Origin: Pseudomonas putida
GTDB lineage: Bacteria > Pseudomonadota > Gammaproteobacteria > Pseudomonadales > Pseudomonadaceae
DNA length: 64,000 bases
Assembly (NCBI RefSeq): GCF_002741075.1
Contig: NZ_CP016634.1
Coordinates: 1,628,501-1,692,500 of the forward strand
Reading direction: 5' to 3'
This document shows positions 34,903 through 44,443 of the stretch, piece after piece (position 1 is the first letter of the stretch; every line of letters starts with the position of its first letter). The position numbers and the translations under genes were made by a program. The notes beneath the pieces are model-generated. The model saw nothing but the letters and a program-made list of their open reading frames with translations. It did no database searches and was not told the origin of the DNA.

Positions 34903-36990
34903 TCAAGGGTTGGATTCAGTAAAGGGATTGCCCTTGGCCTGTAGATACATCTTGCCCATCGCTGTGGACGCGAAATCGGTGATGTGCCCGATGTCCCGGT
35001 AGATCGGCAGGCCGTCGATCGACAGCTTGCACTGGCCATCGGTGCACTGCACATCCTTGGGGTCGATCACCAGCACGTCCGGGTGTGCCTGCTTGGCCGC
35101 TTCGAACAGCTGTGCAAGCCATGGGTCTTCCTTGGGCGCCGCGACGCTCGTCGCGCAGTGGTGCTCCTCAAGCGTGCCCCTGAGCTTGATGCTGCGGTAC
35201 AGGCAGTCGTTGGCGCCCTCGGGCATGACGATGTTGCTCTTGAGTAGCACCGGCCTGGCGCCGGAGCGCTCGATAATGTCGAGGCTCTTGAGCAGGGCAG
35301 CCTTCATGCGTTCGCGCGACAGGGCCTGGGAGCGTTCGTCATCGATCGACAACACCACGGCACGGCTATTGGCATAGGTTTCCCAGGTCAGACCGATGAT
35401 CACATAGTCGTAATGGCTACGAGCAATCAGCCTGTGGTATTCAGCGGCCGCGTCATGGCACTTCTTGTAGAGCGTGTTCTTGTACTTCCACCAGTCGTAC
35501 AGATAGACATCCGGCAGGGCCAGGCAACCTGGGCTGCCCTGGGCCATGACCGAGAGGTTGGCGTCCTTGGCCAGTACGTCCATGAAGCCCCAGAAATGGT
35601 TGGAGTAGGAATCGCCCATCAGCAGCGCGGTGGTCTTGGCGTTGGCTTGCCCAAGCAGGCATTTGCTATCGGAGCCATCACTGGCACCGCCAAGGCACGG
35701 CCCGCGCGGGGGTATTTCGCTCGCTTTCAGGCGCGGCAGGATATGCGTCTGGTCACTGCCGAAGCGCTCCATCCAGCCACCGGAAGCTTTGCCCGCCGAA
35801 TGCAGTGCCGAAAAGGCGATGGCAGGAACGACCAGCAGCAAGATGAGCGTCTGGCCAACGCCCAGTCGGGTGCGGCGCAGCGGCTTTTCGATCAAATAGT
35901 ACGAGGTGATGCCCAAGGCAAACGAGGCGATGAAGTAGCCGGCGAGGATGGCGGGGGTCTTTTCAAAGCCCAGGTAATCCACGATGGCGATGACTGGCCA
36001 GTGCCACAAGTACAGCGAGTAGGAAATCGTCCCGATGAATACCAAAGGTGACCACGACAGCAGCCTGGACGTGATGCCTACCTGCCCAACCTGGCCCGAA
36101 ACAAGCACCGCCGTTGCCAGGCAGATCACGATGGCGGGATAGCCCGGATAGGCGGTCGTCGGTATGGATTGCGTTGCGCCATACAGGAGCACGCCAAGGG
36201 CGCCCAGGCCTACCACGGACGCGCTGACGCGGCCCAGGTGTTGGCGGTCGCTCGCATACACCGCCGCGCACGAACCGATCAACAGCTCGAAGATGCGCGC
36301 GAGGAATGCGTAATAGCTTTTGTCGGGGGATGTCTTGGCGATGAACAGCGCGACGGCAATGGCCGCGATGGTCAACATCAAGACAGCGGTTTTCAGTTGA
36401 CGAGGCGCCAGGTAGCGCGTCAGAGCCATCAAACCCAGCGGGAGGAAGATGTACCACTGCCATTCGATGGCCAGCGACCAGGTGTGCAGCAGGGGCAACG
36501 TCGCCGCCTCGGCGGTGGCATAACCGTCGGTGGCCTTGGAGAAGTACTGGTTGGACAGCAGCAGGCTTGTGTACTTCTCGCTTTTCAGAAAGTCGATGAA
36601 GTCCTTGGGCAGATACAGCACGCTGGCCGCGGCGAGCGTGACGATCAACAGCGCCAGTATCGCCGGCTGCAGGCGCCACAAGCGTTTGACGTAGAACTGG
36701 CCAAGGCTGAAGTCACCTCGGGCCACCGCGCTCAGGATGATCGAGGTGGTGAGGTAGCCAGAGATCACGAAAAAGATATCGACGCCGATGAACCCAGAGG
36801 GGAACACCGCTAGCCCGCCATGGAACACCAGCACCAGCAGGACAGCAACGGCGCGTAGCCCGTCGATATCGGGGCGGTAGGAGGTCGAGTGTGCGCCGGT
36901 TCGCACCCCCTGTGCCTTGGCCCGATCGGCAGCCACGTGCGTGCGGGCGATTTCAGGTGCTTTGAATACCAGGTTCTGTTCGATTGACAC
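34903..36990 (-). CDS. Membrane acyltransferase with SGNH domain (OafA/YrhL type)
   Basis: A 695-residue inner-membrane protein. The first half is an acyltransferase-3 domain with about ten hydrophobic helices; its hallmark start is YRPDIDGLRAVAVLLVLVFHGG with the catalytic His, and GVDIFFVISGYL follows. The second half, from about residue 430, is a periplasmic SGNH hydrolase-like domain with block I LLMGDSYSNHFWGF and a C-terminal DIGH (D-x-x-H). Proteins of this plan O-acetylate cell-surface polysaccharides, the SGNH part completing the transfer. The target glycan is unknown. It is monocistronic, read away from the nitronate monooxygenase region. Confidence 0.9.
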   Translation of the reverse strand: MSIEQNLVFKAPEIARTHVAADRAKAQGVRTGAHSTSYRPDIDGLRAVAVLLVLVFHGGLAVFPSGFIGVDIFFVISGYLTTSIILSAVARGDFSLGQFYVKRLWRLQPAILALLIVTLAAASVLYLPKDFIDFLKSEKYTSLLLSNQYFSKATDGYATAEAATLPLLHTWSLAIEWQWYIFLPLGLMALTRYLAPRQLKTAVLMLTIAAIAVALFIAKTSPDKSYYAFLARIFELLIGSCAAVYASDRQHLGRVSASVVGLGALGVLLYGATQSIPTTAYPGYPAIVICLATAVLVSGQVGQVGITSRLLSWSPLVFIGTISYSLYLWHWPVIAIVDYLGFEKTPAILAGYFIASFALGITSYYLIEKPLRRTRLGVGQTLILLLVVPAIAFSALHSAGKASGGWMERFGSDQTHILPRLKASEIPPRGPCLGGASDGSDSKCLLGQANAKTTALLMGDSYSNHFWGFMDVLAKDANLSVMAQGSPGCLALPDVYLYDWWKYKNTLYKKCHDAAAEYHRLIARSHYDYVIIGLTWETYANSRAVVLSIDDERSQALSRERMKAALLKSLDIIERSGARPVLLKSNIVMPEGANDCLYRSIKLRGTLEEHHCATSVAAPKEDPWLAQLFEAAKQAHPDVLVIDPKDVQCTDGQCKLSIDGLPIYRDIGHITDFASTAMGKMYLQAKGNPFTESNP

Positions 36991-37150
36991 GGCAAAACAT
37001 CCTATCGCGTTGAGACTTCTTGGACGCGGCAGGGCTCGCGAGCAAAAGCGGCGAGTTTACCAAAGGGGCTTGGGTGTACCTCGGGCAAATTATCCGATTG
37101 ACCGGGTAAGTATTGCTTAATGTTTCCGTTTGGAGGGGTGGCTCGGCCGG

Positions 37151-38155
37151 TCAATGAGGGACTTGGAGACGCAGTTGTCCGAGTCGCTCAAGCGCTTGCT
37201 TTGCGTCGCTCAGGATTTCATCGAAGATGCTCTGCACGGGCTTGACCGCGTCGGCAAAGACGACCGATGGGCCGACATCGAGCATGCCACGTGCGCTGTC
37301 GCCCGTCTGGTAGGCCTGCGTGGTCAGGGTGCCCATGACATGGGGGCGGTAGCGTTCGAAGTCATGAGCGCCGGCCGCATCCAGCGCGGCGACCGCCTGG
37401 GCACTGTCGTTGTTCAGTACCCGGTGATGTTGCTTGAGGGCAGTTTTCACGATGACGCTTTGCGTGCCGTCGCTGCGTACCAGCAAGTCCTTGTAGTCGC
37501 GATGAATCCAGAGTTCTTCGCTGACCAGCATGCGCGAGCCCAGAAGCACGGCATCCGCACCCATCGCCAGCGTCGCCGCCAGTTGGCGGCCTGTACCGAT
37601 GCCGCCACCGATGACGATGGGTAGGTCAATCTCCATCGGTGCCTGGGCCGCCTGGACCATGCTGCTGATGCCATAAGTGCCCGGGTGTCCGCCGCAGTCG
37701 TTGCCCACCACGATGAGCGCATCCACCCCGAGCCGGGCCGCCGAGCGCGCATAGCGAATCGCGGGGACCTTGTGCAGGACCTTGATACCCGCCGAGCGAA
37801 GCTCCGGCAGAATGCACTCGGGGCTGGCGCCCGAGGTTTCGACGCACAGCACACCTTCCTCGGCCAGGATGTCCACCTGCTCGCGCAAGCGGTCCAGTGC
37901 CTCGGCCTGGCTGGAAACATAGAGGTTGACGCCGAACCCTTTGCCCGAGGTCAGCTCGCGGCAGCGGCGCAGTTCGTTGCGAAACGCGCGAGGGTCGGCA
38001 AACCCCGCCGCGACGATAAAACCCATCCCGCCTGCGTTCACGACGGCTGCTACGTACGCCGCGTCGGACACACCTGGCCCCATCCCGCCACAGAGAATAG
38101 GGTGACGGATGCCCAGCAGTTCGGTGATACGGGTGCGAAAGAGTGGATCACGCAT
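37151..38155 (-). CDS. Nitronate monooxygenase-like flavoprotein (2-nitropropane dioxygenase family)
   Basis: A 334-residue FMN TIM-barrel enzyme. The N-terminal RITELLGIRHPILCGGMGPG, the motif VVGNDCGGHPG and the phosphate-binding GGGIGTGRQLAATLAMGADAVLLGSR are those of nitronate monooxygenases and the related FabK enoyl reductases. The His in CGGHPG is the usual catalytic position. It probably oxidises alkyl nitronates such as propionate-3-nitronate for detoxification. ATG 38155 was chosen since family sequence begins there; the frame is open to 38215. The substrate is uncertain, as many members are misnamed. Confidence 0.85.
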   Translation of the reverse strand: MRDPLFRTRITELLGIRHPILCGGMGPGVSDAAYVAAVVNAGGMGFIVAAGFADPRAFRNELRRCRELTSGKGFGVNLYVSSQAEALDRLREQVDILAEEGVLCVETSGASPECILPELRSAGIKVLHKVPAIRYARSAARLGVDALIVVGNDCGGHPGTYGISSMVQAAQAPMEIDLPIVIGGGIGTGRQLAATLAMGADAVLLGSRMLVSEELWIHRDYKDLLVRSDGTQSVIVKTALKQHHRVLNNDSAQAVAALDAAGAHDFERYRPHVMGTLTTQAYQTGDSARGMLDVGPSVVFADAVKPVQSIFDEILSDAKQALERLGQLRLQVPH

Positions 38156-38220
38156 GGAAGGGGCCTCGGCTCGGGGGAGCCTGCAGTGTATAGCTGAACG
38201 CATGTTCAATAGCAACGCGG

Positions 38221-38855
38221 TCAGGCTCTTGCTTCAGCGCGCGCTTGCCGGCGCAGGCGTACAGCCAACTTGGCGGCGAGCTTGAAGACGATGGCGCTGA
38301 AGATCAGTGCAAACGCCAGTGGATACCAGGACCCCATGGGAATGCGCTTGTAGAACGACACGACGAAGATCCCGGCGATCACCCAGGTACCGGTGCTGTG
38401 CAACGCCTTCCAGGTGCGTGCGCCAAGTCGCTTCACGGCGGCAGGGAACGAAGTAACGGTCAGCAGGAAAATGAAGAAGTAGCCAATCGAACCGGGGATG
38501 TTGGCAGCGGCCGTGCGGCCATGCCAGAACGTGTCGGGGAACGACTTGGCATACACGATGATCAGGACCGCATGCACCGCATGGGAAAGGCGAACGCCAA
38601 TCCTAGAAACCGTCGCTCGCGCAGCAGGCTGCGTGTGAAGGCACTGGGCAGCAAGATTGCCAGGGAAGAGGCCAGAAATGTCAGGAGAAACAACAGCAAG
38701 GACGTGCGCGCGGTGACCCGAATCGCGCTGCGCAAGGCTTCCACCGTGTGCGGCTGGGCCATCAGCGCCAGCGCAGTGATGATCAGAACCGAAACAGACA
38801 GCACACAGAACAGTCGCCAGCCATGCAGGCTGGCAGGTTGAGCATGAAGGTGCAT
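38221..38855 (-). pseudogene. Ferric-reductase-like transmembrane protein, frameshifted
   Basis: Two overlapping minus-strand frames encode one protein. The first (from ATG 38855, with GGAG upstream) gives MHLHAQPASLHGW and two helices and ends shortly after RRFLGLAFAF. The second (to 38221) continues in another frame with VLIIVYAKSFPDTFWHG and two or more helices. Adding one base in the TTTCCC run near 38583-38590 restores the expected LAFAFSHAVHAVLIIVY, with the heme-ligand His of this fold. The repaired protein has about 211 residues, including the second His in KALHSTGTW. It is either a real one-base deletion or a sequencing error. Confidence 0.75.
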
Positions 38856-38992
38856 GGCGAACTCCGTCGTGGGGGGCGGCGTGCAGGGTGCCACCGCAGT
38901 CCGGAGCCAGGGTGTCCGAGGTGTTTATCTGGGATGTGTCCAGGATCGGTCTTTATGTATCGCTTTGTTGACGCAGGGCCAGGCAGACCGGT

Positions 38993-39484
38993 TCAGAGCA
39001 GCAGATAGTCGGCGAATTGAGCGATCCCGCTGTGTGCACCTTCGACCAGGTGCACGTAACGGCCATTCACACAGTCGATCGGCAGGCAGTCATCCACTTC
39101 CAGTACTGCGTCGGTGTGGGGTTTGAGCCAGTCGGCCTGCAGGCGCTGCTTGCCCAGTTGCTTTGCCTGTTGCTTGTTCCGAGCGACCACCAGAAGGTAG
39201 CGGTGCGCTTCACCGAAGACCGCTGGCTCGTAACCGCCAAGATTGATGAAAAACAGCTTTGGGTCGTCTGGCCCAGGAGCCAGGTGACTGAACTCGACGC
39301 GGTAGGCATCGATGCCATCGACTTCCAGCCAGCCATCGATATGCAGGCCCGCGCGGCTACCAAACCAGTCCTGACGCAATTGCGGGTAGGTCTGCTCCAG
39401 GGTTTGCGCCTGGGCGAACACTACATCATGCACCTCGATGCTGGCGCGTGGGTGGCGACCTCCGAGCATGACTACGTACAACAT
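38993..39484 (-). CDS. DUF1543 family protein
   Basis: A 163-residue soluble protein with two similar halves. The N-terminal MLYVVMLGGRHPRASIEVHDVVF and the repeated core around LFFINLGGYEPAVFGEAHRYLLVVARNKQQAKQLGKQ are typical of DUF1543; the function of the family is unknown. Its start lies about 100 bases from the first TGTACA of the operator at 39585-39642, so it could be expressed divergently from the light-island operon. Confidence 0.78.
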   Translation of the reverse strand: MLYVVMLGGRHPRASIEVHDVVFAQAQTLEQTYPQLRQDWFGSRAGLHIDGWLEVDGIDAYRVEFSHLAPGPDDPKLFFINLGGYEPAVFGEAHRYLLVVARNKQQAKQLGKQRLQADWLKPHTDAVLEVDDCLPIDCVNGRYVHLVEGAHSGIAQFADYLLL

Positions 39485-39584
39485 GAAAGCTTCCTTCTCG
39501 GTTCGCTGAGGGCCGCATTCTCAAGGTCAAGGCCCTTGTTGCCAAGGGGCAGGGTGGTGATGCGGGTCTACCATCGGACCTGAA

Positions 39585-39642
39585 AATATCTGTACATCAA
39601 TTGATTTAAATTGTACATAAAACTAATCTTTGTACAGATATT
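39585..39642. promoter_or_regulatory. TGTACA operator cluster upstream of the CHI-like/photolyase operon
   Basis: AATATCTGTACA (39585-39596) and its exact complement TGTACAGATATT (39631-39642) are 12-base inverted arms, 34 bases apart. A third TGTACA lies between them at 39612-39617. The cluster ends 18 bases before the ATG at 39661, overlapping the expected promoter. The same hexamer is repeated before the other operon of this island (47666-47743). TGTACA-like repeats are known targets of CarH/LitR-type MerR regulators, and one is encoded at 48353. Confidence 0.7.
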
Positions 39643-39660
39643 CGGCGCTACAGGTTCGTC

Positions 39661-40191
39661 ATGGCATACCTGGTTCGGATGGTCTGTTTCTGTTTGCTGC
39701 TAGGCACGATGTCGTCGGTCTCTGCGGACTGGCGAACGGCTGTGCCGACCGCTCAGCGGCTTGGCGAGGGGGAATTCACTTGGTTCGGTTTGCGTCTGTA
39801 CAGCGCTCGGCTGTGGACCGTTGGACCGGTGCAGAACTGGAGTCAGCCTTTTGCCCTGGAGTTGACCTACTACCGTTCTCTCTCCCGAGACACGTTGGTG
39901 CAGGCCAGCCTCCAGGAAATGCGTCGCCTGAGTGGCGCCAGTGTGACGGCCCAGCAGATCGACAGCTGGACCGCAATCATGGAAGCGGCCTTCGTGGATG
40001 TGCGCCCGGGAACGCGCATCACAGGGTTGTACCTGCCGGGTGAGGGCTGCCGCTTCTATGTCGACGGAAGGCTCAGCCGTAAGGTTGCCGATCCGGCGTT
40101 CGCCCGGGCGTTCTTCGCCATCTGGCTGGATCCGCGAGCCCGGGATCCTCAATTGCGCCAGCGCCTGCTCGGCCTGGTCGCTGACAACTGA
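39661..40191 (+). CDS. Chalcone isomerase-like (CHI-fold) exported protein
   Basis: A 176-residue protein with a signal peptide (LVRMVCFCLLLGTMSSVSA) and a mature part of the chalcone-isomerase-like fold: RLGEGEFTWFGLRLYSARLW and MEAAFVDVRPGTRITGLYLPGEGCRFYVDG. Bacterial members lack known isomerase activity and may bind fatty acids, as some CHI-fold proteins do. It is the first gene of the light-island plus-strand operon; 11 bases separate it from the lipoprotein gene. A lipid-binding role would fit the lipid-modifying enzymes in the facing operon. Confidence 0.82.
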   Translation: MAYLVRMVCFCLLLGTMSSVSADWRTAVPTAQRLGEGEFTWFGLRLYSARLWTVGPVQNWSQPFALELTYYRSLSRDTLVQASLQEMRRLSGASVTAQQIDSWTAIMEAAFVDVRPGTRITGLYLPGEGCRFYVDGRLSRKVADPAFARAFFAIWLDPRARDPQLRQRLLGLVADN

Positions 40192-40202
40192 GGGAGCTGA
40201 AC

Positions 40203-40739
40203 ATGTACAGAGCACTATTGCTGATAGCCTGCCTGGCGCTGGTTAGTTGTGGCAACGTCGGCGTCGAACGGTATGCCGCTGAACAACCCTCTCTCGATCT
40301 GGCGGCCTTCTTCTCGCGTCCGGTAAAGGCCTGGGGGATGTTTCAGAAGCGTTCAGGCGAGGTGGTCAAGCGTTTCGAAGTGCGTATCGATAGCCGACGC
40401 GACGGCGAGCGGCTGATCCTGGACGAGCACTTTCTCTACAGCGATGGCACGCGTCAACAGCGTACCTGGACGTTGATGCCGGACGGCCCTGGCCGCTGGC
40501 GCGGAACAGCCGGGGATGTGATCGGCCAAGCCCGTGGCGAAGTGGCGGGCAATGCGCTGAGATGGCGTTACCAACTCGATTTGCCCGTCGATGGAAGGCG
40601 CTGGCAGGTTGACCTGGACGACTGGATGTACCTGATAGACGACGACACCCTTATCAACCGCTCGAGCATGAGCAAACTGGGCGTGGAGATCGGCCAGATC
40701 ACGCTGTTCTTCCGCCGTCTGCCGGAGGGCACACCATGA
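40203..40739 (+). CDS. DUF3833 lipoprotein
   Basis: A 178-residue lipoprotein with a lipobox at LVSCGN (Cys16), then a beta-rich domain: VKAWGMFQKRSGEVVKRFEVRI and VDLDDWMYLIDDDTLINRSSMSKLGVEIGQITLFFRR are typical of DUF3833. Function is unknown. These proteins usually sit beside CFA-like methyltransferase, DUF1365 and amine-oxidase genes, as here. Its stop overlaps the next ATG by 4 bases. Confidence 0.85.
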   Translation: MYRALLLIACLALVSCGNVGVERYAAEQPSLDLAAFFSRPVKAWGMFQKRSGEVVKRFEVRIDSRRDGERLILDEHFLYSDGTRQQRTWTLMPDGPGRWRGTAGDVIGQARGEVAGNALRWRYQLDLPVDGRRWQVDLDDWMYLIDDDTLINRSSMSKLGVEIGQITLFFRRLPEGTP

Positions 40740-41041
40740 ACCTGAACACACTCGCCCAGCGGGTATTGGCCGGTAATGTCCACGCTCTTGAACTGCTGTC
40801 ACTCGAAGGAGGGTTTTATGTCCTGCGTGCGATGTCCGACACCGGTCCCATCACGCTGAGCGATGCGAGCGGACAGGCCCTTCGATTGCGCTCGACCACT
40901 GAACTGCGCGAGCTTCTGGCCAATTTGCCACCGGTGCCGTGCACGATGGTGCAACAGGTGGTGCATGATGAAATGTGCGGACAAAGCGACGGCCCCGCCG
41001 CGCCGTTGCGGATGCCACTGACCTTGGCCAGCCAGTGGTAG
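40736..41041 (+). CDS. Small conserved protein (DUF6482-like)
   Basis: A 101-residue soluble protein starting MNLNTLAQRVLAGNVHALELLSLEGG, with a conserved end region VVHDEMCGQ. I recall similar short Pseudomonas proteins grouped as DUF6482, but no function is known. The gene overlaps the lipoprotein by 4 bases and ends 8 bases before the photolyase, so it is part of the light-induced operon. Confidence 0.6.
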   Translation: MNLNTLAQRVLAGNVHALELLSLEGGFYVLRAMSDTGPITLSDASGQALRLRSTTELRELLANLPPVPCTMVQQVVHDEMCGQSDGPAAPLRMPLTLASQW

Positions 41042-41049
41042 CCCGTACG

Positions 41050-42576
41050 ATGCGCCTCGGGCTGGTACTGGGAGATCAGCTGTCATTCGACCTGGCCAGC
41101 CTCGCGGCACTGGACCCCGCCCACGATGCCATCCTGATGGCGGAAGTGGCGCAGGAAGCACGCTACGTGCCGCATCACCCCCACAAGATCGTGCTCATCT
41201 TCAGTGCCATGCGCCATTTTGCGCTCGCTCTGCGAGCGCGCGGCTGGCAAGTGCATTACGTGGCGTTCGATGCGGCTGACAACAGCGGGACCATCGTTGG
41301 AGAACTGCGCCGTTGGCGACGAATGTTGGGCGCTACGCAAATACATGTGACCGAGTGCGGCGAGTGGCGCCTGGAACACGCACTACGGGATGCGGACCTC
41401 CCGCTGGTGTGGCACCGCGATACCCGCTTTCTGTGCTCACGCGAAGCCTTCGCGCGCTGGGCGCAAGGGCGGTCACGGCTGCGCATGGAGCATTTCTACC
41501 GTGGTATGCGCAAACGTTGCGGCCTGCTCCTGGAGCCAGACGGCAGCCCGGCCGGAGGCGCTTGGAATTTCGATGCTGACAATCGCAAACCATTGCCACG
41601 ACGATTGCGTGGGCCGTTTCCTGCCCACTTCGAACAGGACGCCATCACGTCGGCGGTCGTGGCCTTGGTTCGCCAACATTTCAGCGACCATTACGGCGCC
41701 GTGGACGGGTTCGACTACCCAGTGACCCATGACCAGGCGCAGCAGTTGTGGCGTCATTTTCTGGATTATGGCCTGGCGGCCTTCGGGGACTATCAGGACG
41801 CCATGGCAGAGGGCGAGCCCTACCTGTTCCATGCCCGCATCAGCGCAACCCTCAATATCGGGTTGCTGGATGTGCGTCGCCTATGCGAAGACGTGAATAC
41901 CGCGTGGCGTGAGGGGCGCGTGCCATTGAACGCTGCCGAAGGCTTCATTCGCCAGTTGATCGGCTGGCGTGAATATGTGCGAGGCATCTATTGGTTACGC
42001 ATGCCGGCGTACGCCGAACTCAACCATCTGAACAACACCCGGCCATTGCCGGACTTCTATTGGACTGGGCATACCCGCATGCGGTGCATGGCGCAGGTTA
42101 TCGAACAGACCCTGAATTTGGGCTATGCCCACCATATCCAGCGCCTGATGGTGACCGGCAACTTCGCCCTGCTCGCGGGCATCGCGCCGGCGGCTATCTG
42201 CCAGTGGTACCTGGCCGTGTACCTGGATGCGTTCGACTGGGTCGAACTACCCAACACCCTGGGCATGGTCATGCATGCTGATGGTGGCTACCTAGGGTCC
42301 AAGCCTTACTGTGCCAGTGGTCGTTACATCCAGCGGATGTCCGATCATTGCAAGGCTTGCAGTTACAAGGTCGAACAAACGGCAGAAGCTGATGCATGCC
42401 CGTTCAATGCGTTGTACTGGCACTTTCTCATCCGTCATCGTGCCCAATTCGCGCATAACCCACGCTTGGCGCTGGCCTATCGGAACCTCGATAGCATGGC
42501 GCCGGCGCGGCGGGAGGCTGTGTGGCGTCGTGGTCAGGCGTTATTGGTGCGGCTCGATACTGGGGAAAGCCTGTGA
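41050..42576 (+). CDS. phrB: Iron-sulfur photolyase / bacterial cryptochrome (FeS-BCP, PhrB type)
   Basis: A 508-residue light-driven DNA-repair flavoprotein of the FeS-BCP class, which repairs (6-4) photoproducts. The N-terminal [21 protein letters not shown] and the C-terminal FAD domain ([33 protein letters not shown]) are class-specific. Four cysteines, Cys346, Cys434, Cys437 and Cys450, have exactly the spacing recalled for the 4Fe-4S ligands of Agrobacterium PhrB (350, 438, 441, 454). It uses FAD and probably a lumazine antenna. ATG 41050 follows the previous stop by 8 bases. Its operon position behind TGTACA sites fits light induction. Confidence 0.93.
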   Translation: MRLGLVLGDQLSFDLASLAALDPAHDAILMAEVAQEARYVPHHPHKIVLIFSAMRHFALALRARGWQVHYVAFDAADNSGTIVGELRRWRRMLGATQIHVTECGEWRLEHALRDADLPLVWHRDTRFLCSREAFARWAQGRSRLRMEHFYRGMRKRCGLLLEPDGSPAGGAWNFDADNRKPLPRRLRGPFPAHFEQDAITSAVVALVRQHFSDHYGAVDGFDYPVTHDQAQQLWRHFLDYGLAAFGDYQDAMAEGEPYLFHARISATLNIGLLDVRRLCEDVNTAWREGRVPLNAAEGFIRQLIGWREYVRGIYWLRMPAYAELNHLNNTRPLPDFYWTGHTRMRCMAQVIEQTLNLGYAHHIQRLMVTGNFALLAGIAPAAICQWYLAVYLDAFDWVELPNTLGMVMHADGGYLGSKPYCASGRYIQRMSDHCKACSYKVEQTAEADACPFNALYWHFLIRHRAQFAHNPRLALAYRNLDSMAPARREAVWRRGQALLVRLDTGESL

Positions 42577-42719
42577 ACAGGCGCTTGCTGCCGAGCAAGG
42601 TATGCGTGGTCTGTGGCCGGCCGTTCAACTGGCGCAAGCGTTGGGCTCGATGCTGGGAGCAGGTGCGATACTGCTCCGAGCGATGCCGTCGTTCAGCGCC
42701 ACGCCGCGATGCGCACTAG
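42573..42719 (+). CDS. DUF2256 small zinc-ribbon-like protein
   Basis: A 48-residue protein beginning at GTG 42573, overlapping the photolyase stop by 4 bases, with GGGGAAAG just upstream. It has the whole DUF2256 pattern: [31 protein letters not shown], here cited by its Cys pairs CVVC and YCSERC, which could bind zinc. DUF2256 genes are usually found next to cryptochrome/photolyase genes. Its last 27 bases overlap the DUF2878 gene on the other strand. Confidence 0.8.
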   Translation: MNRRLLPSKVCVVCGRPFNWRKRWARCWEQVRYCSERCRRSAPRRDAH

Positions 42720-43184
42720 CAACGGTAGGGCCAGCGCCCAGACCGGCGCTAGCACAAGGCCTGTCGCCAAAGGGCCCAGCGGCAAGACGACCTCGGCTAG
42801 GCGGGCGCCGCCCAGATAAGCCAAAGGACCTGCCATTGCACCGGCCAGCGCACCACGCCAGAAAGGCCAGCCTGCCCACGCCAGGCTGTGTCGCAACCCG
42901 CTGGCCAGCACCAGCCACAGCAACACCAGCCATAAGGGCAGCGGCCATGCGTCGAACCTGAATACACCCATTGCGCCCAATACGCTATCGAGGACACTGC
43001 CAGCCAGTACCGTGCGCGCCAGGGCCCTGACCTCTGCGCCGAAGTCAGGACACAGGTACAGGTGAAACGCCAGGCCAATGGGCACCATCACTAACCACCC
43101 TGGGGCTTTGGCGCCTAGCACGCAGGCCCACCAGCCGGCCTGCAACCATAGGGCATTGGCGATCAACCGGTAGCGCTTGATCAT
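42693..43184 (-). CDS. DUF2878 membrane protein
   Basis: A 163-residue protein with about five to six hydrophobic segments ([66 protein letters not shown]). The start [19 protein letters not shown] is typical of DUF2878. Function unknown. It overlaps the methyltransferase gene by 4 bases and is the last gene of the minus-strand light operon; its 3' end runs into DUF2256 on the plus strand. Confidence 0.82.
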   Translation of the reverse strand: MIKRYRLIANALWLQAGWWACVLGAKAPGWLVMVPIGLAFHLYLCPDFGAEVRALARTVLAGSVLDSVLGAMGVFRFDAWPLPLWLVLLWLVLASGLRHSLAWAGWPFWRGALAGAMAGPLAYLGGARLAEVVLPLGPLATGLVLAPVWALALPLLVRIAAWR

Positions 43185-44443
43185 CGAAGCGCGGGCAAGG
43201 GCGCACGTCGGGCTTCAGGCGCCGCCCACAGCAACTGCGCTACGCCGATGGCCCGTTCCTCGAAGCCGCCCTGGCAATAACACAGGTAGAACTCCCACAG
43301 GCGCTGGAATGTATCGTCATAGCCCTGGGCGGCCAGTAGCGTCCGACTTTTACGCAGGTTGTCGCGCCAATGCTCCAGGGTTCGAGCATAGTCCAGGCCA
43401 AAGTCTTCCAGATGTACGAGGTTGAGCGCAGTCTGGCGGCTGGCGGTGTCCAGCAGCACGCTCAGTGAAGGGAGGGCGCCGCCGGGAAAGATGTATCGCT
43501 GAATGAAGTCAACCGAGCGCCGAGCCTGGGCGTAGCGCTGGTCACGGATGGTGATCGCCTGCAACAACATCAACCCGTCGGGCTTGAGCAACGCGGCGCA
43601 CTGGCGGAAATAAACCGGCAGATAGCGGTGTCCGACAGCTTCGATCATTTCGATGGACACCAACTTGTCGAAGGTACCTTTGAGATCGCGATAATCGTCG
43701 CATAGGACTGTGACCTGTTGTTCCAGCCCAAGGGCCCGCACGCGCGCCTGAGTATAGGCATACTGCGCTTGGGACAAGGTCGTGGTGGTTACACGGCAGC
43801 CGTAATGGGTAGCGGCATGGATGGCCAGGCTGCCCCAGCCACAGCCGATCTCCAGCAGGTGATCCTGCGCACGCAGTTCCAGTTTCCGGCAGATGCACTC
43901 GAGCTTGTGCAACTGGGCCTGCTCCAGGGATTGCTCAGGGTGTTCGAACTGTGCGGCCGAATACATCATGGTCGGGTCCAGCAATTGTTCGAACAGTGCG
44001 TTGCCCAGGTCATAGTGGGCGAGGATATTGCGTCGAGCCCCGCGCCTGCTGTTCCGGTTCAAGCGGTGCAGCAGCCGCAGGGCCGGTCGCCCTAACCGCG
44101 CAAAGCCTCCTTCGAGGGCGTCCAGCACATCCAGGTTGGCCACCAACAGACGGGTCACCCGCGCAGGATCCGGGCTGCGCCAGTAACCATGGATATAGGC
44201 TTCGCCCGCGCCGATCGAACCATTACCGGCGATCAGGCTCCAGGTTGCGTCATCGAGTACTTCCACTTCGGCCTGTAAAGGGCTGGTAGCCTCTCCGAAG
44301 CTCCATTGCCGCCCATGGCTGAGCAGCCGTAGATGGCCGTGACGGAGCTTGCCCAGTTGTGCGAGCACGACCGTTCTGGCCAATGCGCCCAGTAAGGGTG
44401 CCAGGACCGTGGTCTTGCTAACGCTCAGGGTGGGATTCGACAT
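43181..44443 (-). CDS. Cyclopropane-fatty-acyl-phospholipid synthase family methyltransferase
   Basis: A 420-residue SAM-dependent enzyme that methylates or cyclopropanates the double bonds of membrane phospholipid acyl chains. The CFA-synthase regions are HYDLGNALFEQLLDPTMMYS, the SAM motif LLEIGCGWGSLAIHAA, FDKLVSIEMIEAVGHRYL and FIQRYIFPGG. It is longer than the bare domain because of a typical N-terminal region. ATG 44443 has GAGGA 9 bases before it and overlaps the DUF1365 gene by 26 bases. Light-induced members of this family can make cyclopropane or methylated/furan fatty acids against singlet oxygen; which applies here is open. Confidence 0.88.
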   Translation of the reverse strand: MSNPTLSVSKTTVLAPLLGALARTVVLAQLGKLRHGHLRLLSHGRQWSFGEATSPLQAEVEVLDDATWSLIAGNGSIGAGEAYIHGYWRSPDPARVTRLLVANLDVLDALEGGFARLGRPALRLLHRLNRNSRRGARRNILAHYDLGNALFEQLLDPTMMYSAAQFEHPEQSLEQAQLHKLECICRKLELRAQDHLLEIGCGWGSLAIHAATHYGCRVTTTTLSQAQYAYTQARVRALGLEQQVTVLCDDYRDLKGTFDKLVSIEMIEAVGHRYLPVYFRQCAALLKPDGLMLLQAITIRDQRYAQARRSVDFIQRYIFPGGALPSLSVLLDTASRQTALNLVHLEDFGLDYARTLEHWRDNLRKSRTLLAAQGYDDTFQRLWEFYLCYCQGGFEERAIGVAQLLWAAPEARRAPLPALR

